NCBI GenBank assembly: GCA_002049455.2
Contig: KV918776.1
Span: forward strand, 310,001 to 374,000
DNA length: 64,000 nt
From: Porphyra umbilicalis
Lineage: Eukaryota; Rhodophyta; Bangiophyceae; Bangiales; Bangiaceae
Direction: 5' to 3'
The notes under the pieces are model-generated. The model saw nothing but the letters and a program-made list of their open reading frames with translations, searched no databases and was not told where the DNA came from. This document shows positions 39,714 through 51,377 of the stretch, piece by piece; position 1 is the first letter of the stretch, and each line of letters opens with the position of its first letter. The position numbers and the translations under genes were made by a program.

Positions 39714-42700
39714 CTACTCCGGCAACTCGTCAATACTGTTACTGGTCCAGGGAAAGAAGACGTTGGTGAAATAGCGCTGACGCAAGCGCTCCTGCGGAGT
39801 GTCCGGGATCGTAGTAGGGGTGCCCAGGAGGCCATGCCACTCGCATAGGTCCTGAAAGTCTGGTACAACATGCTCGAGCCGCTCGACGTCGATGAGGTTG
39901 ACAGCGGCTTGAGTAGGAAAGCCTGTGTTGGCTTTGATGACCCATTTGTGCCGTCGACACCCAAACTCGGTGAGGAGGCAGTTCTGCCGCGGCTGGGCTG
40001 GCTCTAAGCGCTGCACTATGATGGTGTCCTGACGCCTGCCATCAACGGCCCGGACAATCACCCGGGCAAGCCCAAGCTGAGGCACACCCGGGAAGGCCGC
40101 GTCGCGGTAGAGGATGAAGTCGTACCTCGACTTGCGGTACAATTCATGAGCAGCACAGATGTGCTGGTCGAGGCGCGCTTTGCGCCACCCAAGGACGGCC
40201 TCAAACGTTTGGGAGTCCGCAAAGATTAGATACTGCTTGTCGTTGACGCCGAGGAGACTGACGACCTCCTGAAGCCGCCCGTGGTCTTCGGTTATCAGGT
40301 CCGCCACAAATACACGACGCCCACGTACACGTACCCGACGCCGTCGACGCCGGCGCTCGTTTCCCGCCGCTCGGCGACAGCGCTTGGTAGCGCGCTCCTC
40401 GTCGCAGACGGCCTCGTCATCAGCATCACCGGCGTCATCGTCAACACTAGCGCTAGACTGCTTGGACTCCTCCGGCCGTCGTGGCGCGTAGACGCCGCTT
40501 GTCGCGTCCGTGGCTGACACGACAACGTTGGGCCGGACGCCAGGGTCCCGTAGACTTGGCGGGAACTCGGATCCCGCCGGCACCTTGCAGGTGGTGTCCT
40601 CTGCAACAATGTGCGCCAAGGTCTGCTTAAAACGCAGCATCTGGACAACAAACGACATTGTCTGCTTGTTGGTGCTCTCGAACGTCGCCTTGAGCAGGCG
40701 GTGAAGAGCCTCGTTAACGCTCGTGTCGGCCTCGACGAGGTTTCCACGGCTGAGCAGCTCTTCGAACAGATGGAATGCGAGCGCGTGCATCTTTGTGGTG
40801 TTAATCGGTCCAAAGAACACGGCGAAGTGGCGACTGACGAAGTCGTAGGCCTCTCGCTGGAGCACCATAGCCGCTTCCTCAGTCAATCCCACGTGTTCCG
40901 GCTCGTTGTCGCCGCACAGCTTTTCCATCAGTCGCGCCGCAAGGCACACGACCTGCAGCACTGCCTCGTGCATGGGGCGCTCGCCGAAAAGCTCCTTGTA
41001 TGCTTCAGACGCCTCTGCGGCTTCTTGCGCAGGGATGTCATCGACGCGCTCTTCTCCGCCCGACATGGTGTCGTCGGTACCGGCGTCGCTCGGGGGGCGG
41101 CCTCCTCGGTCCCGGAGGCTCGCCTCACTATCAGCATCGCTGTTCGTCTCGTACTCCTTATCAGGGGCATTTCCAGATGCAGCGCCGGGCGTACCGCAGG
41201 CCGGCGCGCCATGACGAACAGCCGGGAGTCGCGAACCTCGGCGGCGTCGCCGGCGCTGTGAGACAAAGAACGGGTCCGTCGAGCCTGGTAGCCGACGACC
41301 GATGAGGCCCGCTACCATGAAGGCCCATACCACGATCCTATGACGCCATTGGCGTCCCTTGATGGTCGCCTGGGTGACTCTCCTCCGTACGAGATACCTG
41401 CACGTAGTGATGAGACAGCCGAAACAAAAGACATCAAGGCTGAATAGCAAGACAGAGCAATGAACATGTCAGGACGAGTAAAAAGCACCAGGAAAGCTCA
41501 CTGGGAAAAGACTCCATGCAGCACGAACGAAGACGAGACAGCAGAGGCACGTGAGAATACCCAGGTGCCAAAAGTGATGCCATGATCAGGCGGCCAAAGT
41601 GGCGGATTCGCTCATTCATTGCCTCGATCGTCTTCGCCACGGACCCGTACCGCGCGAGACCCCCCTCGCAGAAGGCCTTCAGAAGGGCGGGGATCTTCTG
41701 AGCGACAACGCGCAAGACGCCCAATTTCATCACCTGTACGGAAAACATGGAGAAAGAGCGCGCAAAAGAAAAATGAAAGAGCGGACGGTCAGCAAGACGT
41801 GAACAAGGTAGCAGCCCTGGAGCATATAGACTCCACGGATCAGGTCCGCATGCAGCCCCCCGACACGTAAAACAATGGCAGGTGGACGTACGTGCAGCAT
41901 GTCAAACCCGAAAGTTTGGTAGAGGCAGCAGGGCTCAGTGCCCAAGCCGTGGACCGCGGCTAGGGCGGGGATGACACGGACCATAGAAGAGTCGCCCTCA
42001 ATCTGAGCGAGACGCACCGGGCCAGCACCGTCCTCCAATGCCTCTACAGCGTCCAGATGCAGATCTATGTGCTCCAGTACATCCCGTGCGCCAGCCTTCG
42101 GGCCACGGCATGCCGCACGTTGCTTGTCAACGACGTAGTGGGAGCACGGCCGCTTGCACCCGCTCAGCTTGAAGCCGAGTACGCGGCGCTCATCTGGATG
42201 ATCGGCGGCGTACAACACGACCCGCGAAACCGCAAAAACTGGGTCATCCTCTCCAGGCACGATCATGGGCTCACCGTACTGGCTAACCGGAATGAATCGG
42301 TGCATGAGCACCGCCAGGCACCTTTGGAAGACAGCATCCCGCAACACCCACACGCGGGCCTTCTCCGCGCTGTCTTCGCTGTTGCGCTTCATAATCGGGA
42401 CGTACCCGACGGTTAACCATTGCATTTTGCCAGTGATGAGAATAGGGATCCTGTTACGGATGGGTTACGCATTGTTGGCTGCATGCACGACAAGAGCAGA
42501 AGCGAAGAAAGCCATGGGCAATAGTGACCATGCTGACGAAAGAACCAACGAACGTCCACCACATGCGCCCAGACCCCCGAGAACAGACACACACGCCGCA
42601 CAAGGAGAGGCCAACCCACCTCCATTACAGGATAGCAACGTCGCATCAGAAAAGAACTGCACGGCCATGGCAAACGCCTTAATCGGCTTTCCCCGGTGCA

Positions 42701-43027
42701 ACGCGTTGGCGTGGATGTTGAGCACGTCCGCTTCTCGGACCAGGTACACGTCGCTGTCGATAGAGTTAGACCGGAGGATGGTTCCGTCGGTGTTGGCGTG
42801 CCGCTTGCCGCGGAGCTGAACCTTGCGCGCCCGGGCAAAGGCGTCGTGCGCCACGTCCATGACGTCCCGAAAATAGAAATCGAACGATACACCGTCGACA
42901 ATCTGAGTGACCTGCCACTTCATGTCGGCTAAGCACCGGTCTTGCTCACCCTTCAGGGATGCCACAAATGCGGCCGCCGTTGGGAACGCCGAGGTCAGCG
43001 GCCCCTTGACGTTCTTGGCGCTGGCCT
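39714..43027 (-). CDS. Plavaka/KDZ-like DNA transposase, multi-exon, 5' end lost
   Basis: Four exons on the minus strand can be read. Exon A (about 43027-42616) encodes YLVREADVLNIHANALHRGK and AVQFFSDATLLSCNG; its donor is uncertain. Exon B (42450-41892) starts after ACAG and gives PILITGKMQWLTVGYVPIMK, ending ...FDMLH at donor GTACGT. Exon C (41733-41561) gives VMKLGVLRVVAQKIPALLK and ends at donor GTATTC. Exon D (41397-39714) follows acceptor GCAG, with KMHALAFHLFEELLSRGN and NEALHRLLKATFESTNK. Introns are about 160 bases each and all phases agree. The order SDATLL, then an IGN/LITG-type segment, then a histidine- and NE-containing C-terminal part matches Plavaka-type transposases (KDZ/CACTA relatives). 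The 5' part is replaced at about 43030 by a gypsy fragment, so this is a truncated copy. Family assignment is by eye. Confidence 0.6.
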
Positions 43028-43032
43028 CGAAG

Positions 43033-43220
43033 CATACGATCCTCAACCACGACGTGGCGGAGCACCCGCGGTCCTGGGACCAACTCCTTGGGGCCCTGAC
43101 GCTGGCGTATAACAGTCGCCCCCACCGTAGCACCGGGGTTGCCCCGCTGGAACTGGTCAACCCCATGGGGGTATCCAGCCGGGCCTTCAAAAACATCCCC
43201 ATGTCCGGGGCGTACCCCAT
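43033..43220 (+). mobile_element. Older chromovirus (gypsy-2), left piece: integrase fragment
   Basis: Plus-strand coding sequence matches the late integrase core of gypsy elements (WDQLLGALTLAYNSRPHRS) and continues after the inserted young gypsy at 53514. The left side abuts the Plavaka-like gene with no LTR, so the first half of this element is missing. CCCAT at 43216-43220 is the target copy of the inner insertion. Confidence 0.75.
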
Positions 43221-43613
43221 TGTGGTATTAATAACGTTAGTTCAATTACCAGTGTACTGAGACCGACCGTAGCCAAGCAATAAAGCGAGTTCTATCGCCG
43301 TCGCGGCGAGGAAGAAGACCTTTTGTTGGAGGGCATCCGATGGGGAGCCGGGTGGTGCCCACGACGGCGACCCCGGACCCATGGTGGTTTAATACAAACA
43401 ACGGCACTGGTCGATCGACCATCCGATCAAGCGATCGTAATGAGTGCCGGCAGACAGATAAGACAGGCAAGCAAACAAGCAATAAAAAATAAACAATGCG
43501 GAAGTAACCCCCCAAAGGGCGTGCCACAAGCCGAGTCACACACATCCGTGGATTCGGCCAGTCAAGGGGGCTACCCGTGGCTAATTGCCAATTGGTAGCA
43601 GAGATATGCTACA
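43221..43613 (-). repeat. 3' LTR of gypsy-1
   Basis: Plus-strand ends are TGTGGTATTAATAACG and GATATGCTACA. No difference from 53121-53513 was found. Confidence 0.95.
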
Positions 43614-44394
43614 TACCTCCAACGCGAGATTCGAACCGTCCCGGTGAGATCCGAGGATGGTGAAACCCGATTGGGCGATCGCGGCCCCTTACGGGCCCGC
43701 GCGGGCGCAACCGCCCAGGCGGTGGGAGCCGTGGGGGGGGCGCGCCGCCCAGTCCCGATTGGGGGGAGGTGGCGGTTCGCCGTCGTCGGTCGCGACCGTC
43801 CCGCCACACGCGTGTGGGCGTGGGTGGCGGGCAACTGACGCTGCGGATCCGACCGGCGCTTGCGCGCACACGCGCCCTCGCAGAGGAGTCGGCGTCGGCG
43901 TCGGCGGGGTGGCCAGACGGCCGGTTGACAGGCGACCAGCGTCGGGGTTAAGACCCGTTGGTGCGCGGGTGCGTCGAGCAACACGCGTTGGGGCAACCGT
44001 CGTCGGCGCCGAGTGGCGCTTCCTTCGTCGGGGGTTTGACTACCCCGACGACACGGCGAAAGCCGGGACGCGGGTCCGTGGTGCCGAGCGTGGGTGTGGG
44101 GTTCACACCTCCAGGCCGGTTAGCACCGCGTCGGGCGCGCGGGGTAGCGCCAGCTGGTTGTCGTTGTGCCGGCAGGCGTCGCCCTCGTCGGGGTGTTGAC
44201 TCCTCCGACGACACGGCGGAAGCCGGGGTGCGGGTTCGCGTTGTTACCGGCACGGGGCCATCCCGTGTCTTCGTGCTTGCGCACAGGTCGCTGCCTAACG
44301 GCAAGGTTGAGTAGGGGTGCGTCGCCGCAAGGCGGCACACCGCGAGGTGTTGGGCCCGGTGAGTGTGGGTTTGCGCCGAGTGGGGGGGCGGCGC
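43614..44394. other. 3' non-coding part of gypsy-1, promoter side of the antisense gene
   Basis: About 780 bases beside the 3' LTR. It contains two similar blocks near 44025-44075 and 44185-44245 sharing CCGACGACACGGCGRAAGCC. No gene supported; by position it would hold the antisense promoter. Confidence 0.5.
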
Positions 44395-44645
44395 GCACGG
44401 CGGCAAGGCGGCAAGCCCGGCGGCAAGGGCGGCAAGCCCGGCGGCAAGGGCGGCAAGCGCGGCCAGCCCGGCGGCGACGGCGGCAAGGGCGGGGCGGCAA
44501 GCGCGGCCAGCCCGGCGGCGACGGCGGCAAGGGCGGCAAGCGCGGCCAGCCCGGCGGCGACGGCGGCAAGGGCGGCAAGCGCGGCTAGCCCGGCGGCGAC
44601 GGCGGCAAGGGCGGCAAGCGCGGCCAGCCCGGCGGCGACGGCCAG
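44395..44645 (+). repeat. 39-bp collagen-like minisatellite at the start of the antisense frame
   Basis: Units of 39 bases translate as KRGQPGGDGGKGG in one plus frame and Ala/Ser-rich in the frame of the accessory protein. It lies upstream of the preferred start at 44674. Confidence 0.75.
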
Positions 44646-44673
44646 GGTAAACACCCCCCGGGCGACCAACGCG

Positions 44674-46632
44674 ATGGCGGATTCCGCCGCGATGGCGGTG
44701 GACGGCGGCGTTGCCGGTGGCGGTGAGGCCATCGGCGGGGCGCATGCCGCCGCGGGTGGCCATCCGGAAGTGGATTGCTCCGCGGACCCAGAGGTCTTGC
44801 GCCAGTTTCGGCCTCGCGGCTCGTACTACGTGCACGCCAACCCTGTAGAGGTGGTCGATGGGGTCCCGCGGGTCACCGACAACCGTCTGTACGAGATGTG
44901 CGTACGCAATCGCGCTCGTGCGCACACGCGCCGTGTGTACGCTCACTACGAGGCGTTGCCCGACTTCATCGACGTGATGGCGCAAGCCGGGTCGCCGGAC
45001 CACGCGGGCGACCGCGTGGCCGAGGTCCATGGGGACCCGTACTTCGGGAACCAGGGACCTCAGCGTCGTGTATACGAGGTGATGTCGTTTTGCAACGAGG
45101 TCGTGCGGTACCAACTGCCGTTGCACCCGTTCCACCGCTTGGTGTACGCCAATGCGCTTATGTTCCCTGTGAAGGGTACAGAGTCGATCGAGGCAGCGGC
45201 CAACTCGTTTTGTCGCTTGTTGCGCAACTGGCCGAAGGCCGTCTTCCTCAAGAGGGCTCTCGCCGAGGACCTTTCGGTCCCTTTCGGGCACGACTCCGGT
45301 CTGGAGCCGTACCTCGAGCAGCTCGCGCTGGTGAAGCACGAGGAGAACGACAATGTCGAAGATGACCGCAGTCCGCCGGTCACCGGGTTGCCGAACCCCT
45401 TTCGGCTGCCGATGTTCCCCTCCGACCACCGTCGGGCCGCTGACGCGCGCTTCTTTCGCGGTCGCGAGTTGATGCCTACCGCGTGGGCGGCTGGATTTCT
45501 CCGTGCGCCACGGGCGTTCGACTTGTCCCGTTGGCTTCCGCCTATCCCGGACTGGGAGCCCCACACGGGGTTGTGGGTGGCGACCCCCGTGGTGGTGTCC
45601 TACATGGCGGACGCGTTGCGCAACGCATACAGCTCCGTCTGGCAGGAGGTGTACTCCGAGTACTACTGCAACTTAGTTGCTGCGTGGGTTCACACCCTGC
45701 AGGAGGACAAGCTCTTCGTCCACTTGGACACGAAGACGCTTCGTCATTTTGACGCGTTGGATACGTCCAAGTTGAAGGACGCGCCCGACGGCGAGGCCAA
45801 GTACGTCTTGTACGGCAAGATGCGCCAAGCCGTGACGGCGTTTCCCTGGCGGGAGGTCCTTAAGGACGTCGTCTGGCGCGACCGCGACTCCGGGGAAGCC
45901 CGGCAGGTGCGGGTCACGGTCGACCCGACTAAGGAATACGGCTTTTGCCTGCGCCACCCTTGTGTCGATTTCGACTGGGCGTTGGACCCGAACGCGCCAC
46001 TCCCGATGGCTCGAATTACTTCGAACCATCCCGGGGTGTGGCGTCGTGGTCGTCGGACCTGGGCTCACGCCGTTGCCGACGCCCGCCAGGGCCGCTACCG
46101 CCCGCGTTCACCGCGGCGCGATCGCTCGCCCTCTCCGCCACGGTCGGTGGATGCCACTTGGCCGACCCGCGCGTCGTCAACCGCGGCGGTTGCCTTGTTT
46201 GGGTCGGCGCGCGCGCGCGATGTACGCGTTCGCGCGCCCCGCGGGGCAGCCTTGTCGGCGGTGGCTAGCGCCTGGGTCGAGCAGATCGCAGGCTTGCGTA
46301 CCGCTGTTGAGCGCGCGGACGGACGGGGTGTCGAGTCGGCTTTGTCCATTATTGGACATGCCGTGGCTCGCGCCGTTGACGGCGAAGCCAACTACGGGCG
46401 TTTCGCCCAGCACCTCGAGGCTATACAGCCAGAGGAGGAGGCCGCGCCAGCGCGCTTCAACGCGCAGAGCATCCTTGGTCGTCGGACCCACGAGGGCGGA
46501 GGCCCGTCGACGGGGGTTCCGCACTCGGCGCGCAACACGCGTGCGCGTAGTGTCTCGCAGGAGTCGGCGGCCAGTGTTGGCGCGAGCCGCGATTCCCGTC
46601 GGGACTCGCGTCGTCGTGACGACGAGGAGTAG
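44674..46632 (+). CDS. Antisense accessory protein of gypsy-1, unknown function
   Basis: This frame lies on the strand opposite to gag-pol, between the chromodomain end and the 3' LTR. From the ATG at 44674 (MADSAAMAVDGG) it encodes about 652 residues; the frame is open further upstream to 44317 through Gly/Ala repeats. A Gly/Ala-rich start is followed by a well-mixed globular region from RQFRPRGSYYVHANPVEV to RQVRVTVDPTKEYGFCLRH, containing many Trp, Tyr and Phe. An Arg/Ser-rich stretch (RYRPRSPRRDRSPSPPRS) resembles RS domains or nuclear signals, and the C-terminus is basic (SRRDSRRRDDEE). I do not recognise a family. A similarly placed antisense frame exists in gypsy-2. Full length with no break in a young element suggests it is used. 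Confidence 0.7.
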   Translation: MADSAAMAVDGGVAGGGEAIGGAHAAAGGHPEVDCSADPEVLRQFRPRGSYYVHANPVEVVDGVPRVTDNRLYEMCVRNRARAHTRRVYAHYEALPDFIDVMAQAGSPDHAGDRVAEVHGDPYFGNQGPQRRVYEVMSFCNEVVRYQLPLHPFHRLVYANALMFPVKGTESIEAAANSFCRLLRNWPKAVFLKRALAEDLSVPFGHDSGLEPYLEQLALVKHEENDNVEDDRSPPVTGLPNPFRLPMFPSDHRRAADARFFRGRELMPTAWAAGFLRAPRAFDLSRWLPPIPDWEPHTGLWVATPVVVSYMADALRNAYSSVWQEVYSEYYCNLVAAWVHTLQEDKLFVHLDTKTLRHFDALDTSKLKDAPDGEAKYVLYGKMRQAVTAFPWREVLKDVVWRDRDSGEARQVRVTVDPTKEYGFCLRHPCVDFDWALDPNAPLPMARITSNHPGVWRRGRRTWAHAVADARQGRYRPRSPRRDRSPSPPRSVDATWPTRASSTAAVALFGSARARDVRVRAPRGAALSAVASAWVEQIAGLRTAVERADGRGVESALSIIGHAVARAVDGEANYGRFAQHLEAIQPEEEAAPARFNAQSILGRRTHEGGGPSTGVPHSARNTRARSVSQESAASVGASRDSRRDSRRRDDEE

Positions 46633-47267
46633 CGAGGCTCACTGCTCAGTGACTTGCTCGGTTGACCCCGGTGGGGGGGCGGGGTTGACAATGTCGGGGT
46701 CTTACGCCTTTTTAGGGTGTTGATGTTTCTTCGTCTTGTTGTTGTTTGTCGTTTGACATGTTCGTATCCACTTCTCAGTTTTTCTGCTTATCGTCATAGC
46801 GATGAAGGAAGTGGCAGGCCATCATGGCCCATGTTGTGGGATTTGTATCCCTTGAGTCTGCTGATAAAAGCACTTCGTACTCGAAACATGCACGTACGGC
46901 AGTAGCGTACCAACTGGTGTTGGTCCATTGTGGTATTACCACGGTTGCTTCTTCTGTGGTTGTTACCAAGCGTCGAAGGACTGAGTCCAAGTGTTGCACC
47001 GGAGGTACCAGAAACCCGTTGGGGAGCACTGGTACGGGGGGATCGCTCCCGATCAGCGTCGCCTGTGCGGATTTCGGCCACACATATGTGTACGGGCCGT
47101 AAACACGGTTCAGCCGAGAGAAATGCCGCAAGGCAAGTTGGGGGTCATACGCAAAGTTGCGCGTCATGGAAGGCAGGGTGGACTTGAGCCACGCCACAGG
47201 AATTACTTCCTTAATTGCAACGTCGGTACTTGACTCTGTCCAAGAGACATCGGCATGGATAACTCCG
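46633..47267. other. Gap between pol and the antisense frame in gypsy-1
   Basis: About 630 bases where the two genes converge. No separate gene; candidate site for 3' ends of both transcripts. Confidence 0.4.
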
Positions 47268-50200
47268 TCACCGGTAACATGGACATGTTGGATAGTGGGT
47301 ATCCACGTGGAGTCCATGACGATGTTGGCCACGGTTGTGAGCCCAGCCTGTCGGCGACTTCGTCGCGTTGGCGTTTGCCACTCGTACCCCGGTACATGCT
47401 TCTTCTTCTGTCGAAGGAAACGCACCACCAGGGTTGCGGGGGAGGTTCTCCAGGGGTTCCCAGGTGTCGTCTTTCGACCCGTAGTCGAACCAGCGCACCT
47501 TAGCGCTATAGCTGTCACCCGTCTGGCGTAAGCCTAGGAGTTTGTCGATCACATACTCATCGGCAGTTGCCGGGGTTGACTTGCGTTGGTCTAGACCATC
47601 TAGCAAGGGGTGTGGAACCTTGTCCGTCGTCGTTGGACGAGGAGCGGGGGTGACATGGTCACTGCTGACGCGTTTCTCCTCGCCGTCAATGTCAATGACA
47701 AACGTGGAGGCGTCCGCGTCCGCGTCGACGACCACGAAGGGTCCAATGGCTTTGCTTTGCAGCTTGTTTTGCCGGTCGTGGTTGGTCGTGTATACGTAGT
47801 CGCCGATCTTGACGTCCGCATTGCGGGTTGCGACCCGATGGTCGAAGTTACGTTTGTAACGTTGTTGCGTCTTACGCAAGGCCTCGACCACGATGGGGAT
47901 CTGCTTGCGCAGGCGGGCCATGAACTCGCGCTTGCGAGCTAGGGGTGACCCATCCTTGAGCGTTCCCTTATTGGTAAGCGGAGTGCCCGGGGGCAAGTTG
48001 CGAACCGTGAGGTTGGGGATCCGCCTTGGGATAACAAGCTCAAATGGGGCGATGCCCGTCGACCGATGTGGTTGGCTATTATACGCCATGGTGATTACCG
48101 GGAGTAGCTCATCCCATCGTGATGGGTCGTCGGCGACGTAGTGTCGCAGCTGCGTAGCCATGGTACGGTTGTACCGTTCAACTTGCCCATTGGTTTGGGG
48201 ATGATACGCCGTGGTGCGAACCGTTTCAATGCCAAGCATTTTCATCACAGCGATGAAGAAGTTCGACATGAACTGGGGCCCTTGGTCCGATAGGATTCGG
48301 TCCGGTGGCCCGTGGGCTGACACCCACGCGTCGATGATGGCTGACGCCACTGACATAGCCGTGATTCGCCGCAAGGCGACGCACTTGGTGAGCTTGGCGA
48401 AGCGGTCGGTGATAACCAAGATGAAGCGGTTGCCCTTCTTGGAGGCCGGGATGGGCCCAAAGATGTCAACGGATAGCTCCGTGAGAGGCTCGGTAGCCTG
48501 GAACAGGGTCAAGGGCGTGGTGTGTCGCCGCAAGGCGAGGCGGTTTTGCGCACACGTTGTGCACTTGGTGATGGTCGAATGGATATCCGTCACCATTGAA
48601 GGCCAGTAGTATGCCTTGCGCATGGTGTAATACATCCGGTTCATACCAGGATGGGCGGCCACGGTTGCGTGGTGCTCGAGGGTCAACACGCGTTCGCGTA
48701 GCGACTTTGGAATAACCAATTGTTTGACGTAAGGCGCACGGCGGTACAGAGCGTGATGCTCATCGCGGAAGAAGGCCTTGGCCGTTCCGCGCTCCACGCG
48801 AGTGGACATCTCGACGCAGAAGTCGTCTGTTTGTTGTGCTTCGACAACGTCGTCGAACTCCACCGGTTCTGGTGTGTCGGTACCCGTGTACCTCCCCGTT
48901 CTTAAGCCGTTGGCCGTCTCGGCCAATGCCAGACAAGGTATATCATCATGGATATCTTCTGGCGGCGCCACCGTAGAGGCGCGCGACAGGAAGTCGGGCA
49001 AGTGGTGCGATGCACCTGGTTTATAAACCATATCGAATGTGTATTCGGAGAGGCGAAGTCGCCATCGCATCAAGCGTCCGCTTGAGTCGGTCGTGCTGTA
49101 GATCCAGCTAAGTGCTTGGTGATCCGTTCGGATGAGGAAGCGTTGTCCGTCGAGGAAGTGCCTCAACTTGAGGACAGCCCACACAACGCCGAGGCATTCT
49201 CGCTCCGTGGTGGAGTAGTTTTGCTCTGCAGCAGTGAGTCCTCGGCTCCAATACCCGACAGGGTGAAGCAGTTCGCCCGGCTCCTCTTGGAGGAGGGTAC
49301 AACCAACTTAGTCGGCGCAGGCGTCCACGTCAACGACGAGCTTCCGATTGGCCTTCGGCAAGGCAAGTACCGGTGGGCACAACAGTGCGTTGCGAAGGTC
49401 CTCGAAGGCGGCGATAGCCACGTCCGTCGGTGGTGGTAAATCCGGTGGGATCTCAGCCCTAGTCAGGGCGTTCAGGGGCTTTGCTCGTTTGGCAAAGTCT
49501 TTGACAAACCGTCGATAGACGTTGCACATGCCCAAGAAGCTTTTCAGCTGGGTCTTTGTGGTTGGAAACTTGGCATGCTTCAGAGCATCCACGTTCTTGT
49601 TGTGCACGTGCAGTTGCCCGGGGCGGACAATGTGTCCTAGGTACTCGACCTCATCGGAGAACCACGTGCACTTTTCCAAGTTGAGGGTGACCCCGGCTTC
49701 GCGGAGACGGTGAAGAACCGTGTCAACGTCTTTGACGTGTTGTTCCGCGTTTGCGGAGAAGATGATGACATCGTCTAAGTAGACGAGGCATATCTGCCAC
49801 TTCAAACCGGAGAGGATAATATCCAACGCGCGCTGGAAGGTAGCGGGCGCGTTCGTCAAGCCGAACGGCATGGATAACCAGTGGTATATACCACAGTGCG
49901 TTGTGAACGCCGTCTTCTCTTGGTCGTCCTTGCGTAAGGGTACTTGCCAGTACCCCGCGGTGCAGTCGAGAGACGTGAACACCTGGGCATCTCCCAAGGA
50001 GTCGAGGCAGTCCTCCATCCGAGGCAAGGGATAAGCATCCTTCTTGGTGATGTTGTTTAACCGACGATAGTCGACACAGAACCGGGCTTTGCCGTTCTTC
50101 TTGGGTACAATTACCACGGGGCTTGCCCAAGCACTATGGCTAGGGGCAATGACGTTGAGCTTCAACATCTTGTTGATTTGATCAGCGATGATCTGCCGTT

Positions 50201-51377
50201 TGAACGGCCCGGTTCGGTAAGGTTGGGCCCGTATGGGCAGAGCGTCGGGAGGAGTGACGATGGCGTGCTCCGTAGCACGGATGACGCCAAGGGTTCCATC
50301 CCACATAGACGAATGCGTCTTCAGCATGTCTCGAATCTGCTTGTGCAGGTACTCGGGTGCCTCACTGAGGTCGAGGTCCTCGAGTGGGTCACGACTCGCG
50401 TCGTCCGATGAGTTATCGGTTCCACCCTCTGGGGTGTTGTCATCCAAGACGGCGGAAAGCATCGGCCCTTGGTAGGGTTCCGCAAACCCCAAGGTAGAGT
50501 TCTTGCGAACAATGACTTGGTCCTTGCCGAAGTTGCATAACTTGACCAGGAATGGTTCGTCCGGTTTGACGATGGCGATGCCGCGGGCGACTGCCATTGA
50601 CTTGTGTCGGCACAACCGAATGTTCGGTGTGATGGTAACCATACCAGGCGTGTCGCACGTGGCCATGATCCACTCCTCCTTGTGTCCGTTGACACGCACC
50701 TGTTTGCAGGCTCGAACCCGAGCGGGTTTATCTTGCCAGTGGCGGTCCCACGCGCTGTCGTTAAGACAAGCTAAGATCGGCGTTGGCCGAGGTTGCTCTT
50801 CCGTGCATCGCACGTGCTCTTGCCAGACGATCTTGCGCAAGCGCGGCAGAATGCCTTCGATGTTTTGTTCAATGAACTCGGTGCCAAGAATGCACGGGAC
50901 TGACAAGTTGTCGGCAACGAGGAATCGGTCAAATAGACGCACACCTCCGGTGTCTACATACAGATGTATGGCATACTTCGTCACAAGACGATTGTTGTTT
51001 GCATCTCGGATGCGCGGAAGCGTAGTCAACTCTTCGGCGTAAGCCATCCAGTTCGAAGGGAGAACACTAGTTCGCACTATGTTCACCCCGGCGCCCGTGT
51101 CTAAGACAGGGCGGCAACTTCGCATTATGCGCAGGCATGGGCCTAACGTGGCTGCGATCTCATAGTGCCGAAGGGCACGACGTAAGAGTCTTGTCACCGT
51201 ACGCTTTCGCGTTCCGCCGGGCAACCCCAAGTCGGGCACCCGGCCTAGACGTTTTTCGAGTCGTCCACGGCGTCGGCCGGATGCTCGACTTCGTCTTCCT
51301 CGACGTTGCCGTCGGCAAGGGCATGAACGCCGATAGGCGGTTGCCGACGCTCGCGAGGGCGATAAGGCTCGGCACAC
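47268..51377 (-). pseudogene. Pol of gypsy-1 with C-terminal chromodomain, about one break
   Basis: Domains in order: aspartic protease (VLDTGAGVNIVRTS), reverse transcriptase (CVDYRRLNNITKKDAYPLPR, LPFGL-type MPFGLTNAPATFQ, and LVYLDDVIIFS with the YLDD active site), RNase H (LIRTDHQALSWIYSTTDSSG), integrase with HHCC zinc region and DDE core (FGPIPASKKGNRF, ILSDQGPQFMS, RTTAYHPQTNGQVERYNRT), and a chromodomain at the end (EYVIDKLLGLRQ, KVRWFDYGSKDDTWEPLENL). Integrase after reverse transcriptase plus chromodomain defines a Ty3/gypsy chromovirus. About one break; otherwise whole. Confidence 0.93.

Noticed and set aside
43600-43700. tRNA gene suggested by a GGTTCGAATC B-box-like sequence on the minus strand
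   Set aside because: No A-box, no acceptor pairing and no cloverleaf could be drawn; it lies in the 3' part of gypsy-1.
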